This document shows positions 11,689 to 21,255 of a DNA stretch of 64,000 nt, in pieces. This stretch comes from Sorghum bicolor (taxonomy: Eukaryota; Streptophyta; Magnoliopsida; Poales; Poaceae): positions 7,556,501 to 7,620,500 of the forward strand of contig NC_012870.2 in assembly GCF_000003195.3 (NCBI RefSeq). The letters are read 5' to 3'. The notes under the pieces were generated by a model. That model was not told where the DNA came from. It was given only the letters and a program-made list of their open reading frames with translations, and ran no database searches. The position numbers and the translations under genes were made by a program. Numbering within the stretch: position 1 is the first letter of the stretch; the number at the start of each line of letters is the position of its first letter.

Positions 11689-12120
11689 TATCTCATCTCA
11701 TGTGAAAAAGAAACCCGCTAACGTTCGAGCTTCAACTCCAAACTTGTAGCACCGGTCAACGTACTATTATTCTTGGCTCTGCCACTCTCAAAAGAGAATT
11801 CAACAAAGAGAAAGCTCTCTAGATCCTATATAACTAGCTACTGAAGACATAAATGAATTAAAAACTTAGATACGATATTTGTTTTAACATTTTCAGGAGG
11901 TGTATTTGCACCCCCATAGTTACAACATTGCTTTGTCCCTGTGGCCATATCTTCAAAATGCCAGACGAGGCATTAATCATTGGAGGTTGTCTTGCCTAAC
12001 TAACACAGGGATAGTTTGGTTTCTCAAGCTTGTTAGAGCATGTACAATAATGAGCTTATAGCCAAGCTAATGCTGATGTGGAGGAGAAAAGAGAGGAGAG
12101 AGATGATAGCTTGGCTCTTA

Positions 12121-12325
12121 GGGCACTCACAATGCAGACTCTATCATAGAGTAAAGTTATTTATTACCTCGAACAATGTGGACTTAGAGTCTAAATAAGA
12201 CTTGGAGTCTTAATATCTTTTCTACCTCTTTCTTCGATAAATATGCTGCCACATAAGCAAAATACCATGAATAATATGTAATTAATTATCTTGGACTCTG
12301 TGATAGAGTCTTGCGAGATCAATAA
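12121..12325. mobile_element. Nested MITE copy 1 (GGGCACTCACAATGCAG family)
   Basis: It begins GGGCACTCACAATGCAGACT and is similar along its length to the next copy (12326-12530). Its right terminal repeat has been lost or replaced ('gtcttgcgagatcaataa'). It lies inside the outer MITE. Confidence 0.8.
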
Positions 12326-12530
12326 GGGCACTCACAATGCAGACTCTATCATAGAGTCTAAAATTATTTATTACCTCGAACAATGTGGACTTGGAGTCTA
12401 AATAAGACTTGGAGTCTTATTTTTTCTACCTCTTTCTTCAATAAATATGCTGCCACATCAGCAAAATACTATAAATAATATGTAATTAATTGTCTTGGAC
12501 TCTGTGATAAGTCTTGCATTGTGAGTGCCC
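12326..12530. mobile_element. Nested MITE copy 2 (GGGCACTCACAATGCAG family)
   Basis: This is a complete copy with ends GGGCACTCACAATGCAG and TTGCATTGTGAGTGCCC, flanked by TAA (12323-12325 and 12531-12533). Inside it are repeated 'ttggagtct' and 'ggactctgtgata' segments that extend the hairpin. Confidence 0.88.
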
Positions 12531-12533
12531 TAA

Positions 12534-12831
12534 GAGCACTCCCAATGCAGAAACTATCATAGTTTCTATAGACATTAATTATACTGCCACCTAAGCATTT
12601 TGCTAATTTGGCAAGGTAGTTATTTGAAGAGAGAGAGCAAAAATTATAGAAACTAAGTCTAAGTTAGAAACCATGTCCACACGATTGGTTGAGAATGGAG
12701 AGAGGATGAATGTGATTGGATAAAAAATATTGTATAGAAATTATCCATTGGAACTATAGTTTCTATATATTGTGTCTTTAGAAATTAATAGGTATAGAAA
12801 CTACATATAATTTCTAGCACTGGGAGTGCCC
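12534..12831. mobile_element. Nested MITE of a related family (GAGCACTCCCAATGCAG)
   Basis: The ends are GAGCACTCCCAATGCAGAAA... and ...CTAGCACTGGGAGTGCCC-like, with TAA on each side (12531-12533 and 12832-12834). Subterminal 'actatcatagtttctata' and 'actatagtttctatatat' motifs give an extended fold-back. It lies immediately next to nested copy 2 and inside the outer MITE. Confidence 0.85.
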
Positions 12832-13511
12832 TAATAGAGCCAAGTGCTTGGCTATAAGTCAAGCGATTAGAGCCAAGTTATACAATAAGTTGTGTCATAC
12901 TTGTCTCTAAAATATATCTTCTCTTTCCTATTTCTTCTCACAACACTTGCTATTTGGGCCACCACTATCTATGCATCCGTGCCCACCTTGGTGCTTACAT
13001 AAGAGTCAAGCTATCATCTCTCTCCTCTCTTCTCTCCTCTACATCAGCATTAGCTTGACTATAAACCTATTATTGTATCTGCTCTAACCTAGAGAGCAAA
13101 ATTTTTCTACAGTTAAGTCTCGGTGACTTTTGTCACTGACAGGTGGTCTGATTTTAAATGTTAGTGAAAAAGTCACAATAAATTTCACGGTAGAGAAGAT
13201 CGCTATTGGATGTTTAATTCTTCAAAAAAAGTACTATTTTAAATTTATCTAGATTATTTGTTTTTATCTTCCATCGTATATCACATCTATAAACACGTAA
13301 TCCTGTATAGGATTTAGAAGAGTTTGCCAATGTAAAAATTATATGAATAGATTTGTCTAAAAAAGTAATTTTTTATAAAATTATACATATATATATATAT
13401 ATATTCTAAATACTTTTGTAAAAAAAGAGGTTAAAGTTATGTTTTGAAAACCGTGTTGCTGTTCTAAACGAGAAATATATACGGCAAGTTTCCTGTCCAC
13501 TACCGGTACTT

Positions 13512-13800
13512 AAGGCCTGTTTGGTTCCTTTAGTGATCCTACTAAAGTTTAGTGATCCCACTAAAGTTTAGTAGCACCCTGTTTGGTTCTATTCACTAAA
13601 GATCACTAAAGCACTAAACAAAGACCATATTGCTCTTAATTAATGCAAGCGAGGGAGAATTAATAAGAGGTATCCCCTGTAATCTTTGCACTTTAGTCAC
13701 TTTTAGCAGCCGCTTATCTACTAAAGCCACTAAACTTTAGCGACCCTTTTAGAGGGGGTGTTTGGTATTTTAGTGACTAAAGGTGACTAAACTCAGAATA
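13512..13800. repeat. MITE-like repeat built from 'actaaagtttagt' motifs
   Basis: The segment begins 'ggcctgtttggttcctttag' and ends with '...gggggtgtttggtattttag'. Many short direct and inverted 'actaaagtttag' / 'ctaaactttagc' motifs lie within. The composition is that of a non-autonomous DNA transposon, but I cannot define clean ends or a target duplication. Confidence 0.5.
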
Positions 13801-13836
13801 TTGAAGGTAAGGTTTTTGCGCACTGTTTTGAAACTA

Positions 13837-14079
13837 GGCCTTGTTTAGTTCCCAAAAAATTTTGCAAAATTTTTCAGATTCCCCGTCACATCGAATCTTT
13901 AGACGCATGCATGGAGTATTAAATATAGACGAAAATAAAAACTAATTGCATAGTTTGGTCGGAATTGACGAGACAAATCTTTTGAACATAGTTAGTTCAT
14001 GATTGGGCAATATTTGTCAAATACAAACGAAAGTGCTGCAGTGCCTATTTTGCAAAATTTTTTTGAACTAAACAAGGCC
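13837..14079. mobile_element. Tourist-like MITE with CTA target duplication
   Basis: The ends are GGCCTTGTTTAGTTCCC and ...GAACTAAACAAGGCC, flanked by CTA at 13834-13836 and 14080-14082. It lies about 680 bp upstream of the GEM-like start codon. Confidence 0.9.
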
Positions 14080-14756
14080 CTAGCGTACAAAGAAAGAGTC
14101 GGCAAACCTACAGGGTCGTTCCCTACTTCCCTTTTCCAGCGGCAGTAAGCATGACAAGGCTCGATTCTCCTGGGCCAGAAGCCCATAACCATCAACCAGG
14201 GCTGACCAAAACCCTCTCCTGTTGGGCCACATAACCAGTAACTTCTCGATCCTGGGCCCGGTCAGCCCTCAGCCGTTCCTTTTCCTTCCCCATGAAGGCG
14301 CCGCGCCGTCGTGGGCATCGATCGCCGCGCCGGTGATTCGGTGCACCGCCCTGCCCGCCCAGCGGATTCGGTGCGGCTGCGGCAGACGTACGCGCACGGC
14401 CGGACGCTGCCGGACGCTGCGAAGTGCGAACCCCCAAAATATTCCACTTGTCTTCCTCACCTCGTCGACCGAGCTGCAGTGCACGCTCCCCCTTCCTTTC
14501 CCTTTCCTGCCTTCCTCGGGTGGAGCCGGAGAGTGAAGGAATCGCGGCACAGAACCTTCGACTCCTCGCCACTGGCTGGAGAAGCCACCTCCGATTCCGC
14601 ACGAGAAGAAAGCAAACTACCCGCAGTTCCGTTCCGCAAGACCAGATTGCCCCGCTCTCCTCCTCTCTCCCCTGAGCGCTGATCAAATCGATCCACAGTG
14701 CCGGCGGACGTCTCGACCCCCTCCCGTCCCGTTCCATCCAATCCACCAGCGAACAG

Positions 14757-15901
14757 ATGGCGTCGCAGTGGGCTACTCCGCCGCCGGGCTACCCGGCCGT
14801 GCACGGGCAGGCGTACGGCAACCAGCAGCTGGCCACGCCGCCGCCTCAGGCCGCCACGGCCGTGGCCGTGACGGCGACGAGCAACGGCGTGGGCAACCCC
14901 TACGTGGTCGTCACCCCCGCGTCCGCCACACCTTCCACCGGCCAGAGTAAGTACGCGCCTGAATCTGCTCTTGCTCATCTTTTGCGCCCCCTTCAAGTTA
15001 TATAAAAGACATCCGTCGGTCGGCCGGCTTACGTGTTTGTTCGCTTGGATTGGATGCGTTGCAGCCGTCAGGAAGGCGCTGTGCCGCTACGGCAAGCTGC
15101 TTGAAGACGGGACCCGCAAGGCCGCCGACGCCACCGGCAACATCTGGCACCACCGTGCGTGCTTCATGCTTTGATCCTCCCTATCCCTCTCTCTCTCTCT
15201 GATCGATTCGTCAATCGTCATACACTGATTGACTGATACGCGATGTTGCTTCCGATGTGTGATTTGCTGCTTCCTTTTCCTTGGTGGACAGTCCGGATGG
15301 CGCCGAACATGGCAGACGCGGCGGTGGCGCGGCTGTCGCAGGGGACCAAGGTGTACGCGGAGGGTGGCCACGACAGGGTGTTCTACCAGACGTTCGGCGC
15401 CATGCCCGGGGAGCAGCTCCGCAAGGCCTACGCCTGCTACCTCTCCACCTCCTCGGGCCCCGTCATCGGCACGCTCTACCTCTCCACGGCGCGCCTCGCC
15501 TTCTGCAGCGACAGCCCGCTCTGCTACCAGGGCCCTGCCGGCCAGCAGCAAGAGTGCATGTACTACAAGGTCAGTGGAAGCCTTCCTTTCACTCGCCTTC
15601 AGAAGTTCAGAAGTTCATTTCCTTACCCGCAACTTCTTCAGTTCCATGCGAATCCTAGACTGACAGAACAAAAAATGGTACCGTGTGCGAAATTTCCCTG
15701 CAGGTGGTGCTTCCCCTGAGTCAAGTGACGTCAGTGAACCCTTCTTCCAGTATGCGCAACCGTGCGGAGAGGTACATTCAGATCACGACCATGGATAACC
15801 ACGAGTTCTGGTTCATGGGGTTCGTGAACTACGATAAGGCTCTCAAGAATCTCTACGAGGCCCTGCAGCACCGCGATGTCAACGGCCACCAGCGCAGCTG
15901 A
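14757..15901 (+). CDS. GEM/FIP1-like GRAM-domain protein
   Basis: Four exons join in phase: 14757-14946, 15065-15154, 15292-15569 and 15704-15901, giving 251 aa. All introns are GT-AG. The N-terminal ~65 residues are low-complexity (Ala, Pro, Gln, Thr; WATPPPGYP), typical of this family. A conserved helix follows (VRKALCRYGKLLEDGTRKAA), then IWHHLRMAPNMADAAVARL. The GRAM domain covers roughly residues 110-245, with VFYQTFGAMPGEQLRKAYAC, STARLAFCSDSPL and RYIQITTMDNHEFWFMGFVN. GRAM domains bind phosphoinositides or mediate membrane and protein contacts. Relatives include Arabidopsis GEM (epidermal patterning), GER5 and FIP1 (ABA- and stress-linked), so the specific role is open. A putative polyadenylation signal (AATAAG) lies at about 15990. 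The gene converges with the delta-like gene at 16496. Confidence 0.93.
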
Positions 15902-16495
15902 TGCTGATGAGGCTTCGGTTCGGTCCTACTGCTATTGTACTTCGTTCATGATGAACTGTGACATCCGTTATCTTGATCTTGATGTTCTTGAATAAGATAG
16001 ACACCGAAAAATCCTGATGTTTTTGTGTCGCTAATCTGATCGGTGCAGAGAAAATATAGATAAAAGCTGTAGCTGCATCTCACAAAAATACCATTTCTTT
16101 GATCCTTATTAACACAGTCTCATTTAACCATCTTTCTCATGGTCATGGAGTCCATTACAGCGCTGCAGCCCTGATCCGTCATACACAAACTTCAAGCTTG
16201 CAATAGCATATAAACTTTACACCATAGAAGCCGCTGTTTCCGCATGGATGATATATACAACAACGTTTGTTTTTTAGCAATAGAACGCATATAGGCTCAG
16301 GAAGAAGGTAACATCTAAGTTTTCTTGCCATTTACAACAACTTTAGATAGGAAAACTGTTGTTGCCATGGCGCTCGGTTCTGTATATGGTAGTCTCATAA
16401 TCATCATGGAGATAGGCTTGTATAGTAAGCTGTAGCACGGGGTAGCGATGGCGCGCCTTGCTCCAGTGCATCAGGTGTTGGAATCTTAGGATCGT
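15902..16495. other. Convergent intergenic/3'UTR region
   Basis: AT-rich sequence between the stop codons of the GEM-like (+) and ATP-synthase-delta-like (-) genes. It should hold both 3'UTRs. No other feature is recognised. Confidence 0.6.
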
Positions 16496-17149
16496 TCAGC
16501 AGTGGTGTGGGTGTCCGTGGGCATGGACGGTCTGGTCGATGGAGTCGACACGGTTCTTGAGCGCGGCGAGCTGGCTCTTGACGCTGAGATCAATGACGTG
16601 CGAGTCGTCGGTGCCGTAGCAGATGACGAATCCGGCGATGAGGGACGTGTCCACGACGTTCTCGACCTTGAGGTTGACGAACCCGGTGAGGCGGCGCATC
16701 TTGCGCGCGATGAGCTCGGTCTGGCGCGCGTCCAGCTCCACGGCGGAGGTCACCACCACCCGGAGTGCGACCATCTTCGGCGGCGGCGGGGCGCAGGCCT
16801 CGGCGTCCGGGGCGACGGGGGTCATGCTGCAGTTCGTGTCCACGAGCGACCGCAGGAAGTCGAGCGTGATCGGCTTGAACGGGACGGGCGCCAGGGCCGC
16901 GGCCTGGACCGGGACCGGGACCGGGACGGACGCGGTGGGGGTGGTCCCGTCGTGTTCGGCGCCGACGTAGCTGCTGGCCCGGCGCAGCGTCTGCGCCTGC
17001 CACCTCGGCCGGCCCGCGGCCGCCGTGCTCGGCTGCGCCGCCGGCACGCCGTCGAAGCGCACCGACGCCGGCGTGAGATGCCCGCTCTCCTTGGCCGCCG
17101 GGAACACCGGGTGGCCGCCTGGGTTGATGGGCTGGTTCAAGATGTTCAT
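16496..17149 (-). CDS. Protein with ATP synthase delta/OSCP C-terminal domain only
   Basis: Single coding exon, 217 aa, ATG at 17149 (MNILNQPINPGGHPVFP). The leader appears spliced: a GTTAGT donor at 17448 and an acceptor (gtgcag) ending at 17157, eight bases before the ATG. Residues ~1-90 are Pro/Ala/Ser-rich with a basic patch (RPRWQAQTLRRAS) and do not resemble the helical N-terminal domain of F1 delta. Residues ~120-205 match the C-terminal delta/OSCP domain: VTSAVELDARQTELIARKM, RLTGFVNLKVENVVD, SLIAGFVICYG and VIDLSVKSQLAAL. That domain normally joins the peripheral stalk to the F1 head in plastids or mitochondria. Without the N-terminal bundle it is unlikely to be a normal stalk subunit. 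It ends in a His-rich tail (HAHGHPHHC). Domain call is firm; role and location are unknown. Confidence 0.85.
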   Translation of the reverse strand: MNILNQPINPGGHPVFPAAKESGHLTPASVRFDGVPAAQPSTAAAGRPRWQAQTLRRASSYVGAEHDGTTPTASVPVPVPVQAAALAPVPFKPITLDFLRSLVDTNCSMTPVAPDAEACAPPPPKMVALRVVVTSAVELDARQTELIARKMRRLTGFVNLKVENVVDTSLIAGFVICYGTDDSHVIDLSVKSQLAALKNRVDSIDQTVHAHGHPHHC

Positions 17150-17156
17150 CGCTACC

Positions 17157-17448
17157 CTGCACGAACGCATCCCAGTAATCATTAGACTGCGCCCGATCGA
17201 ACTAGGCCTCTCCAAGCATCTGAGCTAGCTGGCATCAGCACAAACGTGCTAGCAAGTAGCAAGTTTTGCAATTGCCCACGAAGTTTCAGCAAGAACAATC
17301 GGATTCGCTGATTTATACACAGTAATCCAGCTACGCATGAATGAACTGGTTACACATCTAGAGTTCTACTATTCCTATATACGATACAACAGCAAGCACA
17401 AGAAGAGGAACATACTATGAGAGAAAAACACGATGGCACGGAACTAAC
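17157..17448 (-). other. Probable 5'UTR intron of the delta-like gene
   Basis: Read on the minus strand, 'gccaag|gttagt' at 17449/17448 and 'gtgcag|ggtagcg' at 17157/17156 are good donor and acceptor sites. The intervening 292 bases are AT-rich compared with both sides. The leader exon would lie upstream (above 17449) in pyrimidine-rich DNA. Confidence 0.6.
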
Positions 17449-17967
17449 CTTGGCTCAGCAGCAGCACAAGCAGCTGGTGATCGGAGGGAACGGCAGAGAA
17501 GTTGAGGCGAGGGTGGGGAGAAGAAGCAGCCAACGGGGGTAGAGCAGCTGGGGGGGTAATATCTGCCAGAGTGCTGCCAGCGGGTGGGGATAAGGTAGCA
17601 GCTGCTGCGTAGCCTGGCCCTGGCTAAGCTGGTGTCGAGGAGGGGGGAAGAGGACGGGAGAATTTGGCGTGCACACGATGCGGCCCCGGCAGCCGCACAC
17701 GCCCCATCCGGGGAAATCTGCGTGCCGGTGCCGCGTCCGCCAATCCCCATGTGGTGGTCACCGGTCATTCTTCCATCACGAGCCCCGCGCGCGCCCGCCT
17801 CCTATCCACTGTCTGTTCCACGCGCGCGACGGGCGCGTCACGGTTTTGGACGGCCGCGCCTCGCGTCGGGCCCAGTCCCGTCCGCTCATGGAATGGAATG
17901 GAATGGAATGCAGGAGCGATGCATGTGGCCACCACATGCTATGCAGGAGCTCTGCGTGTTGTCTAAC

Positions 17968-18118
17968 CATGGATTGACTAGATTCAAAAAATTCATCTAG
18001 CAAATTACAGATAAATTATATAATTAATTATTTTTAATCTATATTTAATGCACTATAGATGTGTGCAAAGATTCAAAGTATTAAAAAATCTTAAAATTTT
18101 TTGAGACCTAAACTAGGC
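17968..18118. mobile_element. Truncated Tourist-like MITE
   Basis: The right two thirds of the GGCCTTGTTTAG family: 'gactagattcaaaaaattca', a 'taattaattatttttaatct' segment, and 'gagacctaaactaggcgg'. The left terminal repeat is absent. Confidence 0.65.
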
Positions 18119-18303
18119 GGCTAGCGAATTCATTTTATCCGCATGATTAAAGGTTCGTGGGTGAACAACCTTTGCATCCCTCACCGTCGCAGCATCCTCT
18201 ATACCTATCGCCAAGTGAACAAACTTGGAAGCTGAATTCCCCCCAACCTCGCCCTTGGCCTCTATTTTTCTCCGCCGTAGTTACCGCTGATGAATGAGTT
18301 TGA

Positions 18304-18529
18304 GGCCTTATTTAGTTCTATTTTTTAAAAAATGAGCAATGTAGTATTTTCGTTTGTATTTGATAAATATTGTCCAATTATAGACTGACTATGTTCAAAA
18401 TATCCGTCTCGCAAATTACAGATAAATTGTGTAATTAGTTTTATTTATATTTATATTTAATGCTCTATGCATGCGTCTAAAAATTTAATATGACGTACAA
18501 TTTGAAAATTTTGAAAACTAAACAAGCCC
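18304..18529. mobile_element. Tourist-like MITE (TGA/TAA flanks)
   Basis: The ends are GGCCTTATTTAGTTCTA and ...AAAACTAAACAAGCCC. The flanks are TGA (18301-18303) and TAA (18530-18532), an imperfect duplication. Internal landmarks agree with the other copies. Confidence 0.85.
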
Positions 18530-18532
18530 TAA

Positions 18533-19758
18533 GACTTGTTCGCCAGAAAAAAAAAAGGACTTCGGTCATTGATTTCCAGGCAGTGTGAAGAATAGAGAGG
18601 CCCATTCCTTGTCCACGGGCCAGTGCCCGGAAAGCGTTTTTTTTATGTGCTTCTATTTCCTTCACTACTGAATTTATATTTTACATTGAGATGTGTATTT
18701 ATACATTTTTAATACATTTTTAGTGATAAAGGAAGTGAAAACATATGCCCTCAAGAATAAAAAAAAAACTTTACCCCAGTGACCGCTACGGTGGAAACGT
18801 CATCCGGTCCCGTTTTTCACGTGGTCCTAGCAGCACTGTTCACTTTCTTTACAACCACGCGTCCACATCCACTGTTATTGTGTGTCTGCCACCGGCGGTA
18901 ACGCATCCAGTAAATTAGCAAGTACAGTTGCAGATCATGGGCTTTTGGCCTACTACATTCTTGCATTTGGCAGGCTGCTTTACTCTTGCACCTTGCGGTG
19001 GAACACAGTCGGCACTTTGCATTAGACCACCTCAAGAGCGGAATGGACTGTGTTACTGTATGAGGAAACGGCCGAGATGCAGGGCCGACCGTCTGGGCTT
19101 CTCAAATCTGTTGATGGCCTTATGGGCCAAACACTTGTTTGTGTTTTCCAGAGCTGTGTGTGGGCGTGTGGCTGATGAGATTAGAGTGAACACTGGAGAG
19201 AAAAAACAAGCTACTGCTGTATCGTGGGCAGCTCCAGATTATCTGCCACAGTAGATTCATATAAAACATGTCACAGCCGCTTCTCAGATTCAGATCTAAG
19301 GAATCGGCCAGTAATGTTGATTTCCTAGTTATGAGAATGAACATCAGGAGAAAACCCATCAACAAAAATTTCCCTTATTTCGGTGAGGATAAGGAACAAC
19401 AAATGGCAAGCGATTTAGCAGACATTGGAAAGCCAAGCAATAGCAGGCACCATCCATCTCATCCTAATGTGAATTTTAAATTTGAACTGCAATTTGATTC
19501 ACCAAATCTCATATCAACACAATAGAGTCTAAGAGATTGGAATTGCAATTAACGGTGGTATCATCAGCTAAATCCTGATGCATACAGAAACATTCAGGCT
19601 CAAATTAACGAATACGAAATCAAACAACACGAGACACAACCGCAGAGTGTCCTGATCATTAGAACCCCCCACCCACACAGCGGATCGAATTCGAACCCCT
19701 CATTTTTGTTTTTCACAAATTCACAACCCCGGTCGTTGTTCATCCAATCACAACTCGA
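18533..19758. other. Intergenic, 3' flank of the KNOLLE-like gene
   Basis: No supported gene. Short open frames at 18928-19254 (+) and 19268-19525 (+) have no recognisable domains and ordinary AT-rich composition. The part nearest 19758 presumably includes the 3'UTR of the minus-strand syntaxin. Confidence 0.5.
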
Positions 19759-20703
19759 TCAAGACCTCCTGAGGCTGGTGGCGATGGGCACGATGACGAG
19801 CAGGACGAGGAGCAGCAGGATGATGATGCCGATGCAGAGACACTTGCGGCTGCTCCGCTGGTACTCCTTGGCCTTGCCCAGCTCCTTGTTGCCGCTCTGC
19901 ACGTAGTGGGAGGCGTTGGCGACGTGGCTCTCGATGTCGTCGAGCTTCTCCCCCTGCATCTCCACCATGACGGCCATGTCGAGGAACACCTGGTGGAGCT
20001 CCAGGAGGCTGCGCTCCACCTCGCGCGCCGCGTCGTGGCGGTCCTGGATCTCGTGCACCGCGGCGAGCACGGCGCCCTTGCCGTGCTCCGCGACGGCGGC
20101 GCCCAGGAGCTCCTCGCCGCGGCCGTCGGAGATGATGCGCTCGATCACCTCCTCCTCGGGGACCTCCCCAGTGAGCGTGTAGTAGCGCCGCTCCACGGTC
20201 TCCTTGTACTCGGACATCATCCGCTGCCGCAGCGCCTGGAAGTCGAGCATGAGGTCCTTGAGCTTCTTCCGGAGCCCCGCGGTGACGGCGGTGCGGGTAC
20301 GGTCCAGCGGCGTGCCCTCGCGGCACCCCGCGGAGAGCCTCCGCTGCGCGGCGTTGGCGCGGTCCAGGGACTCGAGCCTGGCGCGGATGTCGCGGGCGCG
20401 GCGGAGCACGGCGACGATGTCGGCGTTGACGCGGCCGCGGTGCGCGCGGAGGGCGTCCGCCTGGTGCAGCGACTTGCCCTCCTCGTTGGCGGCGTGGAGT
20501 CGGTCGAGCGCGTCGCGGATCGCCGCCATCTCCGCCTTCACCGCCTCCGCCTCCTCGAAGAACCCGCGCAGGCGCTCGTCCGTGACGCCGCCGGCGCCCG
20601 ACTCCGGGAGTTCGATCCCGTCGCCACCCGCCTCCAGGTCCTTCATCGCCGCCTTCTTCAGGTCGACGTAGCTCATGAAGGACTTGGTCATGAGGTCGTT
20701 CAT
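19759..20703 (-). CDS. SYP111: KNOLLE/SYP111-like cytokinesis Qa-SNARE syntaxin
   Basis: Intronless, 314 aa, ATG at 20703 and TGA at 19759. The N-terminus (MNDLMTKSFMSYVDLKKAAM) is the hallmark of KNOLLE. The Habc-type helical region spans about residues 45-165, followed by RTAVTAGLRKKLKDLM and MSEYKETVERRYYTLTGE. The SNARE motif (about 215-275) has its zero-layer Gln near residue 250 (VFLDMAVMVEMQGEKLDDIE). The C-terminal membrane anchor covers about 290-310 (CIGIIILLLLVLLVIVPIA), with a four-residue tail, so it is tail-anchored. KNOLLE is the cytokinesis-specific plasma-membrane/cell-plate Qa-SNARE that fuses vesicles in the phragmoplast. The upstream region has several AACGG mitosis-specific motifs, in line with M-phase expression. 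Length matches Arabidopsis KNOLLE (about 310 aa). Paralogues of the SYP12 group are the alternative, but the N-terminus favours SYP111. Confidence 0.93.
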   Translation of the reverse strand: MNDLMTKSFMSYVDLKKAAMKDLEAGGDGIELPESGAGGVTDERLRGFFEEAEAVKAEMAAIRDALDRLHAANEEGKSLHQADALRAHRGRVNADIVAVLRRARDIRARLESLDRANAAQRRLSAGCREGTPLDRTRTAVTAGLRKKLKDLMLDFQALRQRMMSEYKETVERRYYTLTGEVPEEEVIERIISDGRGEELLGAAVAEHGKGAVLAAVHEIQDRHDAAREVERSLLELHQVFLDMAVMVEMQGEKLDDIESHVANASHYVQSGNKELGKAKEYQRSSRKCLCIGIIILLLLVLLVIVPIATSLRRS

Positions 20704-20841
20704 GGCGCCGATCTCTGGATTGCCTCTCCCGCTTCTCTCTGTGTAGGGCTAGGGTTTCGCGGTGGTGGAACGAATCGGCAAGGGACAGCGATCGGGTGCC
20801 GGTGGACGAGAGGTGAGAGGAGGGGGAGGCTTTAAACTCGC

Positions 20842-20989
20842 AACGGTCAACGTGGAGCGGGGCGCACGGGAATAGAGCCGTTGGGCGAGGCGGTGGCCGG
20901 GGAGGGAGGCGATGCAGGGCAACGGCTATGAGATGATTTTTTTCCCCCTTCCCCTTTGAAAAAAAAAAGATTTCCCCAAGGAGCAACGG
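20842..20989. promoter_or_regulatory. Cluster of four MSA-type (AACGG) elements
   Basis: Upstream of the KNOLLE-like ATG there are AACGG cores at 20842-20846 (gcaacggtca, +), 20878-20882 (gcccaacggctc, -), 20921-20925 (gcaacggcta, +) and 20985-20989 (gcaacggtta, +). Three of them match AACGGYYA of the mitosis-specific activator consensus YCYAACGGYYA. The fourth matches CCCAACGGCT. MSA elements bind three-repeat MYB (MYB3R) factors and drive G2/M transcription, including KNOLLE in Arabidopsis. They lie 140-290 bp upstream of the start codon, in the spacer shared with the RsmD-like gene. Confidence 0.8.
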
Positions 20990-21255
20990 TTACCGAGCGT
21001 GATGCGATCGATACGGGGACAGGACGGGAACGAACGAATGAAAGAGAAGGGCACCCTGCTCACTGACATGTATGACCCACTGTCATTGGGACAGTATCAG
21101 TTTGTTCACCTTGGCCGTCCAGATACGATCGGACAGTCGAGAACAGATGAACGGTGATTAGTTCTGTTTCCCAGCGAGGAAATCTCTCTTATCTCTTCTG
21201 GTCCGCCGGGAGGGAGGAAGAGGGGGCGCGTCCGTGCTCGCGCCACTCCTCGCCG

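Larger units (their letters stand above)
12036..13084. mobile_element. Outer Tourist-like MITE split by nested MITEs
   Basis: The left end GAGCATGTACAATAATGAGC... (12036) and the right end ...CCTATTATTGTATCTGCTC (13084) are inverted repeats. The similarity continues inward (gctaatgctgatgtggagg versus cctctacatcagcattagc). TTA and TAA flank the element. The middle is interrupted by three further MITEs at 12121-12831, so this is a nested insertion series. Confidence 0.8.

Noticed and set aside
19748..20986. A 412-codon minus-strand frame and long plus-strand frames over the syntaxin gene
   Set aside because: They are shadow frames of a GC-rich intronless gene. Their composition is Arg/Gly/Ala/Pro-rich with no domain, while the frame at 19759-20703 gives a full KNOLLE-like protein.
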